Shown here piece after piece: positions 22,778 through 30,312 of a stretch of 60,564 nt of DNA. How positions within the stretch are numbered: position 1 is the stretch's first letter; each line of letters begins with the position of its first letter. The DNA comes from Promicromonospora sp. AC04 (GTDB lineage Bacteria; Actinomycetota; Actinomycetes; Actinomycetales; Cellulomonadaceae). The notes under the pieces were generated by a model. That model was not told the origin of the DNA. It saw only the letters and a program-made list of their open reading frames with translations, and did not search any database. Position numbers and translations under genes: made by a program. Location of the stretch: positions 1 through 60,564 of the forward strand of contig NZ_QBUG01000018.1 of the NCBI RefSeq assembly GCF_003058225.1, written 5' to 3'.

Positions 22778-24139
22778 TCAGCCCGGGTGGATGTCCTCGA
22801 ACCAGGCCGAGGGCACGTTGCCCGCGTTCGTCTTGGCCCCGACCTTCGCCCGGATCTGGTCGGCCTTGCCCGTGATGGTCTTGGTGACGCCGCTCGGCGA
22901 CGTGGCAACCAGCGTCCTGGCCTGACCACTCGAGTACTTCTGGGTCACCTTGATGGACGCGACCTGCCACGACACCCCGAACAGGTCCTGCGCCCTGGCC
23001 TGGCTGATCCCCCGCCGCCAGCTGGCGTAGGTGTTCCCCGGCGCGGCCTTCGAGTACGGGTCCGCGACCGACCGCTCGTACGGAACGACCGACGACCACA
23101 CGTCCTCGGTGTTCGCCGTGCGGCCACCGCTGGACGAGTAGTAGTGGGTGGCGACCGGCCGGCCGCCGTAGGTCAGGACGCTCCCGCTGGTGAGCGAGGT
23201 CGTCGTCGAGTCGACGGCATCGCGCCAGTACTCGCTCGCGAAGCCCGACGCGTGCTTCCACCCGGAGAACTGCTGGTCCCGCACGTCGTCGACGACGTCG
23301 CACCCGCAGGCCGCCTTCCACTGCGCCGTCTTGAGCACCGCGTAGGAGCGTGCGACGACGGCCTGGGCGCGCAGCGCCTGCTGCCCGCCGGCCGTACCCC
23401 AGGACGCGGGCATCTCGGCGAGGCCGTACAGGTACTGGGTGTTGAGGCGCAGGCGGTTCACGATGTTCGGCACGCCCTCGGAGGCGCTCAGCACGAGCCG
23501 CCCGTACCGGTAGGAGCCGTGCGCGCGGTCGATCGTGACCGTCGCCGGGCCCGCCGTCGGATTGAAGTACGGCGTGCCGGCCCACTGCAGCACCATCCGC
23601 TCGCGCCGGATCGTGCGACCGGACGGGGTGCGCACCACGACGTCGCCCTTCGACGTCGACACGCCCAGCGTGCCCGCCGGGCCGGAGGCGACGGTCTGCT
23701 CGCCCGCCCGCAGCCGCCAACCGCCGTCGCGAACGGTGACCCTCGTGGCGGCCGTGTCGCCGTAGCCCGCGTAGTTGTACGGGTCCGGCCCGTAGACCTG
23801 GACGTCGATCAGCGCATCCGTGGACTTCACAGCGGCCGCGGTGTTCCGGTAGTAGTGGGCGAGGATCCCCGTGGCCGAGCTGCCCCGCCGGGACATCTCG
23901 TAGGCGCCGTACTGCGGCATCCCGACGCCGTGCCCATAGCCGGAACCCTCGATGATGAACTTGCTGGGGACGGCCGCGCTCGCGGTGCCCGGCGCGGCGA
24001 CGAGCGACGCGGCGGCGAGCACGAAGGGCAGGAGCAGGCGACCCCAGCGGCGCAGGCGCCAACTCCGGCGGGGGCGCTCGCGACCCTCGTCCGTTGGGAG
24101 AACCAGGGCAGTTCGGTCAGTGCCAGATCGAGTGGTCAT
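22778..24139 (-). CDS. Secreted SpoIID/LytB-domain protein (peptidoglycan lytic type)
   Basis: A 453-aa exported protein. A basic N-terminus precedes a signal peptide whose hydrophobic core (LLLPFVLAAASLVAA) ends at GTASA, with cleavage likely after about residue 55. The SpoIID/LytB domain carries GSGYGHGVGMPQYGAYEM early, then GVPNIVNRLRLNTQYLYGLAEMPASW, ALRAQAVVARSYAV and THYYSSSGGRTANTEDVW. SpoIID proteins act as lytic transglycosylases or enhance amidases. An exported PGRP amidase is encoded divergently, 127 bp away. The GGH motif comes before the core instead of after it, an arrangement common in actinobacterial SpoIID-like proteins. A GGAAGGA lies 13 nt before the ATG. Confidence 0.85.
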   Translation of the reverse strand: MTTRSGTDRTALVLPTDEGRERPRRSWRLRRWGRLLLPFVLAAASLVAAPGTASAAVPSKFIIEGSGYGHGVGMPQYGAYEMSRRGSSATGILAHYYRNTAAAVKSTDALIDVQVYGPDPYNYAGYGDTAATRVTVRDGGWRLRAGEQTVASGPAGTLGVSTSKGDVVVRTPSGRTIRRERMVLQWAGTPYFNPTAGPATVTIDRAHGSYRYGRLVLSASEGVPNIVNRLRLNTQYLYGLAEMPASWGTAGGQQALRAQAVVARSYAVLKTAQWKAACGCDVVDDVRDQQFSGWKHASGFASEYWRDAVDSTTTSLTSGSVLTYGGRPVATHYYSSSGGRTANTEDVWSSVVPYERSVADPYSKAAPGNTYASWRRGISQARAQDLFGVSWQVASIKVTQKYSSGQARTLVATSPSGVTKTITGKADQIRAKVGAKTNAGNVPSAWFEDIHPG

Positions 24140-24253
24140 GGTGCTCTCATTTCCTTCCAACAACTGTGCACCCCGAGGGCACGAAAGGCACCCGGGGCAA
24201 CAGGGCGAAAGTTGATCCGTGCGCATCTTGGTGCGGGGCCGGTGGACCGTGGC

Positions 24254-24269
24254 TACCGTCGAGGTCATG
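24254..24269 (+). promoter_or_regulatory. Candidate leaderless promoter of the amidase gene (-10 TACCGT)
   Basis: TACCGT (24254-24259), 7 nt, then ATG at 24267. Supports the ATG over the upstream GTG at 24219. Confidence 0.35.
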
Positions 24270-26228
24270 AGGCCACTCGTGCGCCACCTGACCACGACGT
24301 CCCTGGTGCTCGTACTGTCGGTCGGTGGCGTGCTGCTTCCGACGGTCGAGCTGCCCCTCCCGGAGGCCGCGGCCGTACCGCCGAAGCTCGACCAGGTGCG
24401 GCTGACCGGGATCGACCCCGCGGCGCGGCGCGACCCGAGCGCCCTGCGTGCGGTCGAGGGGCACGCCGAGGTCCGTGCGGATGCACAGGCCGATCCACAG
24501 GCTGATCCACAGGCTGATCCACAGGCCGGCGCCCAAGCCGGCGCCGACGCCGCGCCCGGCCGCCTCGCGGCGCTGAGCGGCCGCGCCGAGACCCTGCGCT
24601 TCCTCGTCGCGGGCGTCACGTGGGACGCGGGCACGGGCGAGGAGGTCACCGAGGTCGCCCTGCGCGTCCGGGAGGACGGGCGATGGGGCGCCTGGCAGTC
24701 GGTGGGCGTCGAGGAGATCGGGGCGGACGGCGCCGGGATCCCCGGCGCGCGGGCCGGCACCGAGCCGTTCCTCTCGACCGGCGCCGGCGCCGTCCAGGCC
24801 CGCGTGCGGACGGTGAGCGGGCGGCCGCCGTCCGGCCTCCGCGTGGACGTGGTGGACCCGGGGGCCGCTGCCGCCGACGCGAACGTGGGGGCGGACGCGC
24901 AGCCGCCGGGTTCGGCGAACGCGGCGACGGGCGACGAGATCCGTCCGCCGCTGGTGCCGCGCAGCGGCTGGGGCGCCGACGAGTCGCTGGGGGAGACCTG
25001 GCCCGAGGTGTCGGGCCGGCTGGACGCGATGTACGTGCACCACACGGCGGGCACCAACTCGTACAGCAGGAGCCAGTCGGCGGCGATCGTCCGGGGCATC
25101 TACGCGTACCACACCAGGTCGCGCGGCTGGCCGGACATCGGCTACCAGTTCCTCGTCGACCGGTACGGGACGGTCTTCGTCGGCCGCCGGGAGGCGGCCA
25201 CGGACAACCCGATCGGCGCGCAGGCCGGGGGCTTCAACACGGGCACCATCGGCGTCTCGGCGATGGGGAACTTCGTGACGGCGGGGCCGACGTCGTCGCT
25301 GCTGCGCAGCCTGGAGCGGGTGCTCGCCTGGAAGGCGTACCGCTATCACGTGCCGGTCACCGGGTCGGTCGGCCTGCCCAACGGGGGCAGCTCGGGCTCC
25401 GGGACGCGCAGCGATCCGGGCGACGTCGTCCGGGTGCCGCGCATCCTCGGGCACAGCACGACGAACTGGACCGCCTGCCCCGGCGAGGAGCTGGCCGAAC
25501 GCCTCCCCGCGATCCGCCGGGCGGTGAACGCCATGAAGAACGCGGCGCTCGACCGGCACGGCACCGTCCGGTACACGACGGGCGAGGTCTCGCCGCGCGC
25601 CGCGACCCCGGGCCAGTACCCGATCCAGTGGCCCGCGCGTACGCGCTTCTCCTGGGCCCGGGAGCCCGGGGCCGTGCGGTACCAGGTCCTGGAGAGGTAC
25701 GCGGGCTACTGGTCGCCGATGCCGAACGAGCGCTACTGGCGCCGCATCGTCACGGTGTCGGGCACCTCGGCCAACCTGTACGCCGCCGAGGGCCTCTCGG
25801 TGCAGTACGCGGTGCGGGCGGTGGACCGCAACGGCCAGCTCGGCCCGATCTCACACCTCGTGCGGACCAGCCGGCCCGTGCCGTTCACCTCGACGGCCCG
25901 CACCACGGGCACCTGGGTCCGGGTGAACCACGACGCCTACTTCCGCGACCGGGCCTGGTCCACCATCCACGCCGACAGCCGGCTCGTGGTGTCCGACGTC
26001 GAGCGCGTGACCCAGGTCCGGGTGATGGTGGCGACGGCGCCGGGGCGCGGCCGGGTGGGCGTCTACGTGGGGGCAGCTCGCGTGGGAGTGATCAACACCG
26101 ACGCCGCGAGCGACGCGCAGCGGGTCTACACCGTCCGGCTCCCGAAAACGATGTCCGGGCGCGTGACGCTGAGGACGCTGGACGAGGCCCGGGTACGGGT
26201 CAGCGGGGTAGCTCTCGTGCGCTGGTGA
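24267..26228 (+). CDS. Secreted N-acetylmuramoyl-L-alanine amidase, PGRP domain
   Basis: A 653-aa exported zinc amidase that cuts the bond between muramic acid and the stem peptide. The order is signal peptide (core LVLVLSVGGVLL), an Ala/Asp/Gln-rich linker with four 12-bp repeats (QADP units, about 74-90), a beta-type domain with WGAWQSV and the PGRP/amidase-2 domain at about 225-415. The latter shows LVPRSGWGADES, AMYVHHTAG (zinc His), GYQFLVDRYGTVFVGR, and GHSTTNWTACPGEEL (zinc His and Cys). A C-terminal region of about 230 residues with beta-rich segments follows and may bind the wall. The start ATG 24267 is preferred to GTG 24219. The divergent SpoIID-like gene suggests joint wall remodelling. 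Confidence 0.9.
   Translation: MRPLVRHLTTTSLVLVLSVGGVLLPTVELPLPEAAAVPPKLDQVRLTGIDPAARRDPSALRAVEGHAEVRADAQADPQADPQADPQAGAQAGADAAPGRLAALSGRAETLRFLVAGVTWDAGTGEEVTEVALRVREDGRWGAWQSVGVEEIGADGAGIPGARAGTEPFLSTGAGAVQARVRTVSGRPPSGLRVDVVDPGAAAADANVGADAQPPGSANAATGDEIRPPLVPRSGWGADESLGETWPEVSGRLDAMYVHHTAGTNSYSRSQSAAIVRGIYAYHTRSRGWPDIGYQFLVDRYGTVFVGRREAATDNPIGAQAGGFNTGTIGVSAMGNFVTAGPTSSLLRSLERVLAWKAYRYHVPVTGSVGLPNGGSSGSGTRSDPGDVVRVPRILGHSTTNWTACPGEELAERLPAIRRAVNAMKNAALDRHGTVRYTTGEVSPRAATPGQYPIQWPARTRFSWAREPGAVRYQVLERYAGYWSPMPNERYWRRIVTVSGTSANLYAAEGLSVQYAVRAVDRNGQLGPISHLVRTSRPVPFTSTARTTGTWVRVNHDAYFRDRAWSTIHADSRLVVSDVERVTQVRVMVATAPGRGRVGVYVGAARVGVINTDAASDAQRVYTVRLPKTMSGRVTLRTLDEARVRVSGVALVRW
24486..24533 (+). 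repeat. 12-bp coding tandem repeat (QADP)
   Basis: Four units of CAGGCTGATCCA type (24486, 24498, 24510, 24522, the last diverged) encode QADP/QAGA in the linker of the amidase. Confidence 0.8.
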
Positions 26229-26234
26229 GGTGTC

Positions 26235-26250
26235 CGTGAAGCACTTCACG
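26235..26250. promoter_or_regulatory. 16-bp dyad upstream of the sulfotransferase-like gene
   Basis: CGTGAAGCACTTCACG has two 7-bp arms with a 2-nt centre. A TATCCT box follows at 26271-26276, which could be a -10 element. The dyad lies upstream of it where an activator or repressor could bind, or it may be the amidase terminator. Confidence 0.35.
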
Positions 26251-26311
26251 AAGAGGGTGAGGACCGCCTGTATCCTCGGGGGCGTTCATCAGTCCCGAAA
26301 GGTTGATTCCC

Positions 26312-27247
26312 GTGAAGCACCTCGTCCTGCACGTCGGCGCCCACAAGACCGGTACGACGCTGGTGCAGAAGGCCCTGCGCACGAACCGTGAGGCGTTCGC
26401 CCGGCGCGGCTACGACGTCCTGATCCGCAACGAGTACGAGAACCTCACGGAGGGCTACCACTCGCGGTGGCGTCGGCAGGGCGCGAGCCTCGGCAACGTG
26501 ACGAGGGCCTTCGAGATGGTCCGGGACGCGGCGACGCACGACAGCCTGGTCATCTCGCACGAGGACATCCTGGCCTCTGTGCACTCCTTCCGGACCGGCC
26601 CCCTGTACGCGCCGGCGGACAACGTCCTGCGGATCGCCCACAAGGTGCTGGCGCCGGAGCGCACCACGGTGCTGCTGTACGTGCGCCGCCAGGACCGGTT
26701 CGTCGAGAGCTCCTACCTCCAGACGGTCCGCGTGGGCTCGACGAAGTCCTTCGAGGAGTTCATGGAGCCCGTGGTCCCCGAGAACCTGCGGTGGGACCAC
26801 CTGGTCGAGAAGATCAAGGAGTCGGTCCCCGCGGACGCGGAGGTACGCGTCAACTACTTCGAGGGGATCAAGGAGATGCACTCGCGGGCGTTCGTGCGCG
26901 AGTTCTTCCACCAGACCGGCGTCGACGTCGCGCCGAAGTTCTCGTTCAACACCGAGGCCGTGAACCGCGGGTACTCTGATTCGGCGCTGAAGCTCGCGCT
27001 CGTCGGCAACGCCGAGCTCGAGGCGGAGGACCGCCGCAAGCTCCGCCTGTTCCTCGACGCGAACTTCTCCAACGTGACGCACTCGTCGCCGCAGCTCCTG
27101 ACCAAGGAGCAGCGCGAGGAGATGCTGACCGCGCTCGTTCCGTCGAACAAGCTGCTCCACGAGATGGTGACGAGCAACCTCTCGACGGGCGTGGCGGACC
27201 TCGCGGTGAACAAGGGCGAATCGCCCTATCTCCCCAGCGGGAGCTGA
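26312..27247 (+). CDS. Sulfotransferase-like protein (PAPS-binding P-loop)
   Basis: A 311-aa cytoplasmic protein with sulfotransferase hallmarks. The N-terminal HVGAHKTGTTLVQKAL (K12-T16) fits the 5'-phosphosulfate loop, and VLLYVRRQDRFVESSYLQTV (about 121-138) fits the 3'-phosphate site with its Arg and Ser. The rest is helical, with NFSNVTHSSPQLLTKEQRE near the C-terminus. It would move sulfate from PAPS to a hydroxyl, probably on a sugar of the polymer made nearby. PAPS-making genes lie 16-21 kb downstream. I chose GTG 26312 because CGAAAGG lies 8 nt before it; a TTG three codons earlier is possible. Assignment is by motif, not by close relative. Confidence 0.68.
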   Translation: MKHLVLHVGAHKTGTTLVQKALRTNREAFARRGYDVLIRNEYENLTEGYHSRWRRQGASLGNVTRAFEMVRDAATHDSLVISHEDILASVHSFRTGPLYAPADNVLRIAHKVLAPERTTVLLYVRRQDRFVESSYLQTVRVGSTKSFEEFMEPVVPENLRWDHLVEKIKESVPADAEVRVNYFEGIKEMHSRAFVREFFHQTGVDVAPKFSFNTEAVNRGYSDSALKLALVGNAELEAEDRRKLRLFLDANFSNVTHSSPQLLTKEQREEMLTALVPSNKLLHEMVTSNLSTGVADLAVNKGESPYLPSGS

Positions 27248-27268
27248 CCCGACCCGCTCCACGACGTT

Positions 27269-27288
27269 CCGCCGTCACGTGACGGCGG
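27269..27288. repeat. 20-bp perfect palindrome upstream of a pyruvyl transferase-like gene
   Basis: CCGCCGTCACGTGACGGCGG reads the same on both strands. It sits 22 nt after the sulfotransferase-like stop and 68 nt before the next start. It could be a terminator, attenuator or operator. Confidence 0.6.
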
Positions 27289-27356
27289 GCTTGGCAGATC
27301 TGACCACAGTGATCAAGGATGGTGCCCGTGCATTCCAAGAACCGGCGCGTGACACG

Positions 27357-28691
27357 ATGAAGCGACTTCGACTGTTCCACTTCGACATCAAGACGTACGG
27401 CAACTACGGGGACACCCTGCTGTTCGAGACCGTACGCGAGCTCTTCGAGGGCTTCGCGGGCGGGGACGCCTTCGAGATCGTCCAGAGCCGACAGCTGCGT
27501 GACCCCGTGACCGCGCGTCTGGTCGACTTCATCAACGAGAACGTCGACGCCGTGGTCATCGGCGGCGGTGGCCTCTTCCTGAGCGACACCAACCCGAACC
27601 AGCGGTCCGGCTGGCAGTGGAACATCTCGCTGGACCTGCTGCGTCGCATCGAGAAGCCGCTGATCATCTTCGCGGTGGGCAACAACCGGTTCATCGACCA
27701 GGCCGACTTCGCGGACCCGTTCCGCGAGCACGTCAACCTGACGCTCGAGAAGTCGATCTTCTTCGGCCTGCGCAACCACGGTTCCGTGGAGACCGTCAAG
27801 CCCTACATCACGGAGTCGAACCGGGACCGGGTCACCTACCAGCCCTGCCCGACGACGCTGTCGTCGTTCCTGTACCCGGACCTGTTCCGGGACGAGCTCC
27901 CGCACGAGCGCCGGATCTCGGCCGAGTCGATCGTGGGCAAGCGGCAGGCACGCGCCGGGTTCGACGCCGACAAGATCTACGCGGACCAGATCGACGTCCT
28001 GGAGAAGCTCAACGGTGAGGGCTGGCGGGTCGAGAGCGTGCCGCACGCGCGCGCCGACATGGGCTTCCACGACCGCCTCACCGAGCGCGGCGTCGTCAGC
28101 AGCGAGCACATCCTGTGGGGCAACCGCGACGTCCTGTACCAGGGCATCGAGTACTTCGCGGGCCTGCCGATCATCCTCGGCACGCGTGGTCACGCGCAGA
28201 TGGTGCCCTTCGGCATGGGCACGATCCCGCTGTCCCTGTACGTGCACCACAAGATCCGCTACTTCGCGACCGACATCGGCCACGCGGACTGGGCGATCGA
28301 CCCTCGCCAGGACGGCTTCCAGGACACCCTGTACAAGACGATCAACGAGGTCTACGAGCGCCAGCCGGAGCTGCGCAAGGAGCTCGCCGACGTCCGCCAG
28401 GGCTTCTTCGACACGTCGCTGGACAACCTCACGGCCATCTACAAGAGCCTCACGGGCGAGACGATCACGCCGTCGTTCCGCGCGCTGACGCCGCCGGAGC
28501 GCCGCACCGCGGCGCGGGCGTACGACTCGTCCATGCGGTTCGACAAGCTCGAGCAGGACAACGGCCGGCTCAAGCGCGAGCTGAACAAGGCGCGCAAGGA
28601 CCTGGAGGCGGCCGGCGGTCCCCGCAAGTCGATGACGGACGGCCTGCGCCGTCGGCTGCGCCCGCTGCGCAACAAGCTCGCAGGTAAGTGA
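27357..28691 (+). CDS. Polysaccharide pyruvyl transferase family protein
   Basis: A 444-aa protein of the CsaB/polysaccharide pyruvyl transferase family (PF04230-like). Such enzymes put a pyruvate ketal from PEP onto sugars of surface polymers. Visible blocks are HFDIKTYGNYGDTLLFE, VVIGGGGLFL, SGWQWNISLDLL, IIFAVGNNRF, FGLRNHGSVE, CPTT and, near the C-terminus, ILGTRGHAQMVPFGMGTIPLSL. The last roughly 70 residues are charged and coiled-coil-like (LEQDNGRLKRELNKARKDLEA). I took ATG 27357, as the paralog at 28818 begins at the same place relative to the motif; a GTG at 27279 lies in the palindrome. First of three related proteins here. The target sugar is unknown. Confidence 0.82.
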   Translation: MKRLRLFHFDIKTYGNYGDTLLFETVRELFEGFAGGDAFEIVQSRQLRDPVTARLVDFINENVDAVVIGGGGLFLSDTNPNQRSGWQWNISLDLLRRIEKPLIIFAVGNNRFIDQADFADPFREHVNLTLEKSIFFGLRNHGSVETVKPYITESNRDRVTYQPCPTTLSSFLYPDLFRDELPHERRISAESIVGKRQARAGFDADKIYADQIDVLEKLNGEGWRVESVPHARADMGFHDRLTERGVVSSEHILWGNRDVLYQGIEYFAGLPIILGTRGHAQMVPFGMGTIPLSLYVHHKIRYFATDIGHADWAIDPRQDGFQDTLYKTINEVYERQPELRKELADVRQGFFDTSLDNLTAIYKSLTGETITPSFRALTPPERRTAARAYDSSMRFDKLEQDNGRLKRELNKARKDLEAAGGPRKSMTDGLRRRLRPLRNKLAGK

Positions 28692-28708
28692 CGGATCTGC
28701 CGGGATAA

Positions 28709-28770
28709 AACCTGGGTGAAATAGAAGGTGGAGCGGCGCGGATCGTTTGATTCGCGTCGCTCCACTGCTT
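28709..28770. terminator. Hairpin between the two pyruvyl transferase-like genes
   Basis: GTGGAGCGGCGCGGA (28728-28742) pairs with TTCGCGTCGCTCCAC (28751-28765) over 15 positions, two of them G-U in RNA. The flank TAAAACCTGGGTGAAATAGA (28706-28725) resembles the TAGAACC repeat family seen at 19498 and 42665. It probably attenuates or ends transcription. Confidence 0.6.
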
Positions 28771-28817
28771 TCCCGGGGCTACTCTCTTTTCGACGGTCCA
28801 GCCGTTTGATTAGAGGG

Positions 28818-30197
28818 ATGATGAGTCGCCAGCGCCTACTTCACCTTGATCTCAAGACCGTGTACAGCTATGGGGACCAGCTCCTCTTCGAGCTCGTTCG
28901 CCACGCGTTCAACTCCTGGGGTGGTGGAGACTACCTCGAGCTGACGAGCACCAGCCCGTTCCGCGAGAAGGCCACCAGTGCGTTCGTGGACGACATCAAC
29001 GAGAACTTCGACGGAGTGGTCATCGGCGGCGGCGGGATCTTCCCGCGTCGCACCAACGCCACACCCGCCTCGGGCTGGCAGTGGAACATCACGGTGGAGC
29101 TGCTCGCGAGGCTGAAGAAGCCGATCATCGTCTTCGCCGCGGGCAACCCCGCCAAGTTCGACCCGGAGCACCACAACCAGGTCTTTCGCAAGCACATCAA
29201 CCAGACGATGGCGCAGAGCATCTTCTTCGGGCTGCGCTCGACAGGTGCCGTCGACGACATGCGCGCCTGGCTGGACGAGCCTGCCTCGGCGCCGCACCTG
29301 ACACTGCAGCCGTGCCCGACGACGATCGGCCGGGTGCTCCTGCCGCGCATGGCGGGCGACGGCCCCGGCACGGACAAGCGCATCGGCATCCAGGTCGGCC
29401 TCGAGGTGGCCCATGTGGAGTCCGGTCTCGAGCCCGGCGCGATCTTCCCGCAGCTGCGTGACCTGATCCTGGCCCTCCAGCAGGACGGCTGGGACGTCGA
29501 GTTCGTGGGCCACAAGCGCACGGACATGAAGTTCTTCCAGGAGTACGGCGCCGAGCTCGGCCTCACCGGGCGGCAGCTGTACGGAAACACAAAGGTGCTC
29601 TTCGACGGCATCCGTAACTACGCGCAGCTACCGATCATCCTTGGTGCGCGCGGCCACTCACAGATGATCCCATTCGGGCTGAACAACATTCCGCTGTCGC
29701 TGAGCACCAATAACAAGATCAAGTACTTTGCACACGAAATTGGCCACCCCGAATTCCTGATCGACCCGTGGCGGGACGACTTCGCGAGTGCGGCCCTCAC
29801 TCAGGTAGATGCGGTGGAGGCGAATCGCGCCGCACTGCGCGCGGAGCTTGCCGCGACACAGCAGCGGTTCGTCGACACGACAGTGCAAAACCTGTCGATC
29901 ATCCACGAGCGCCTCACCGGCGAGAAGGTGATCGCCGAGCTCGTTCCCTACAGCGACCGTGAGATCAGGCTCGCCCAGGCAAGCTACGACAACGACTACG
30001 AGCGGCGTCGCCTCGCGGAAGCGGCACTCGCCGCGCAGACCGGTGTCCGGCGCATGGAGGGCGGCGCGACCGGCGAGGCCGCGCGGCCCGCGGCCGCCGG
30101 CACCGTGCAGTCAGCCGCCGAGCGGATGTCCCTCGGCAGCCTGCGGAGGATCGTGCGCGCAGGCCGTCGTCGTGCACGGCGCGCCTTCACCAGGTAG
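28818..30197 (+). CDS. Polysaccharide pyruvyl transferase family protein
   Basis: A 459-aa paralog of the preceding protein. Shared blocks are HLDLKTVYSYGDQLLFELV, GVVIGGGGIF, SGWQWNITVELL, IVFAAGNPAKF, FGLRSTGAVDD, QPCPTTIGR, and ILGARGHSQMIPFGLNNIPLSL. The C-terminus is basic (RRIVRAGRRRARRAFTR). The likely job is adding a pyruvate ketal to a polymer sugar, with a different acceptor from its neighbour. Two ATGs lie in tandem after AGAGGG; I took the first. Codons between about 29580 and 29960 use more A and T at third positions than the rest of the gene, which hints at recombination. It is followed by a convergent terminator. Confidence 0.82.
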   Translation: MMSRQRLLHLDLKTVYSYGDQLLFELVRHAFNSWGGGDYLELTSTSPFREKATSAFVDDINENFDGVVIGGGGIFPRRTNATPASGWQWNITVELLARLKKPIIVFAAGNPAKFDPEHHNQVFRKHINQTMAQSIFFGLRSTGAVDDMRAWLDEPASAPHLTLQPCPTTIGRVLLPRMAGDGPGTDKRIGIQVGLEVAHVESGLEPGAIFPQLRDLILALQQDGWDVEFVGHKRTDMKFFQEYGAELGLTGRQLYGNTKVLFDGIRNYAQLPIILGARGHSQMIPFGLNNIPLSLSTNNKIKYFAHEIGHPEFLIDPWRDDFASAALTQVDAVEANRAALRAELAATQQRFVDTTVQNLSIIHERLTGEKVIAELVPYSDREIRLAQASYDNDYERRRLAEAALAAQTGVRRMEGGATGEAARPAAAGTVQSAAERMSLGSLRRIVRAGRRRARRAFTR

Positions 30198-30233
30198 CCG
30201 TACCCGCCGCGTCCTCCGGTCGGCACAGCACGA

Positions 30234-30275
30234 AGCCCCGCGGGCAGGAACCGATCCGGGTCTGCCCGCGGGGCT
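30234..30275. terminator. Bidirectional terminator hairpin
   Basis: Perfect 14-bp stem AGCCCCGCGGGCAG (30234-30247) with CTGCCCGCGGGGCT (30262-30275), loop 14 nt, between convergent genes. Confidence 0.8.
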
Positions 30276-30312
30276 CGTTCGTGCGGGCGAGCCGCCCTGG
30301 CTCACGCTCTGC

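Noticed and set aside
22778-24139. SpoIID-like gene as evidence for sporulation
   Set aside because: SpoIID/LytB domains are widespread in non-sporulating actinobacteria, and no other sporulation gene is seen.
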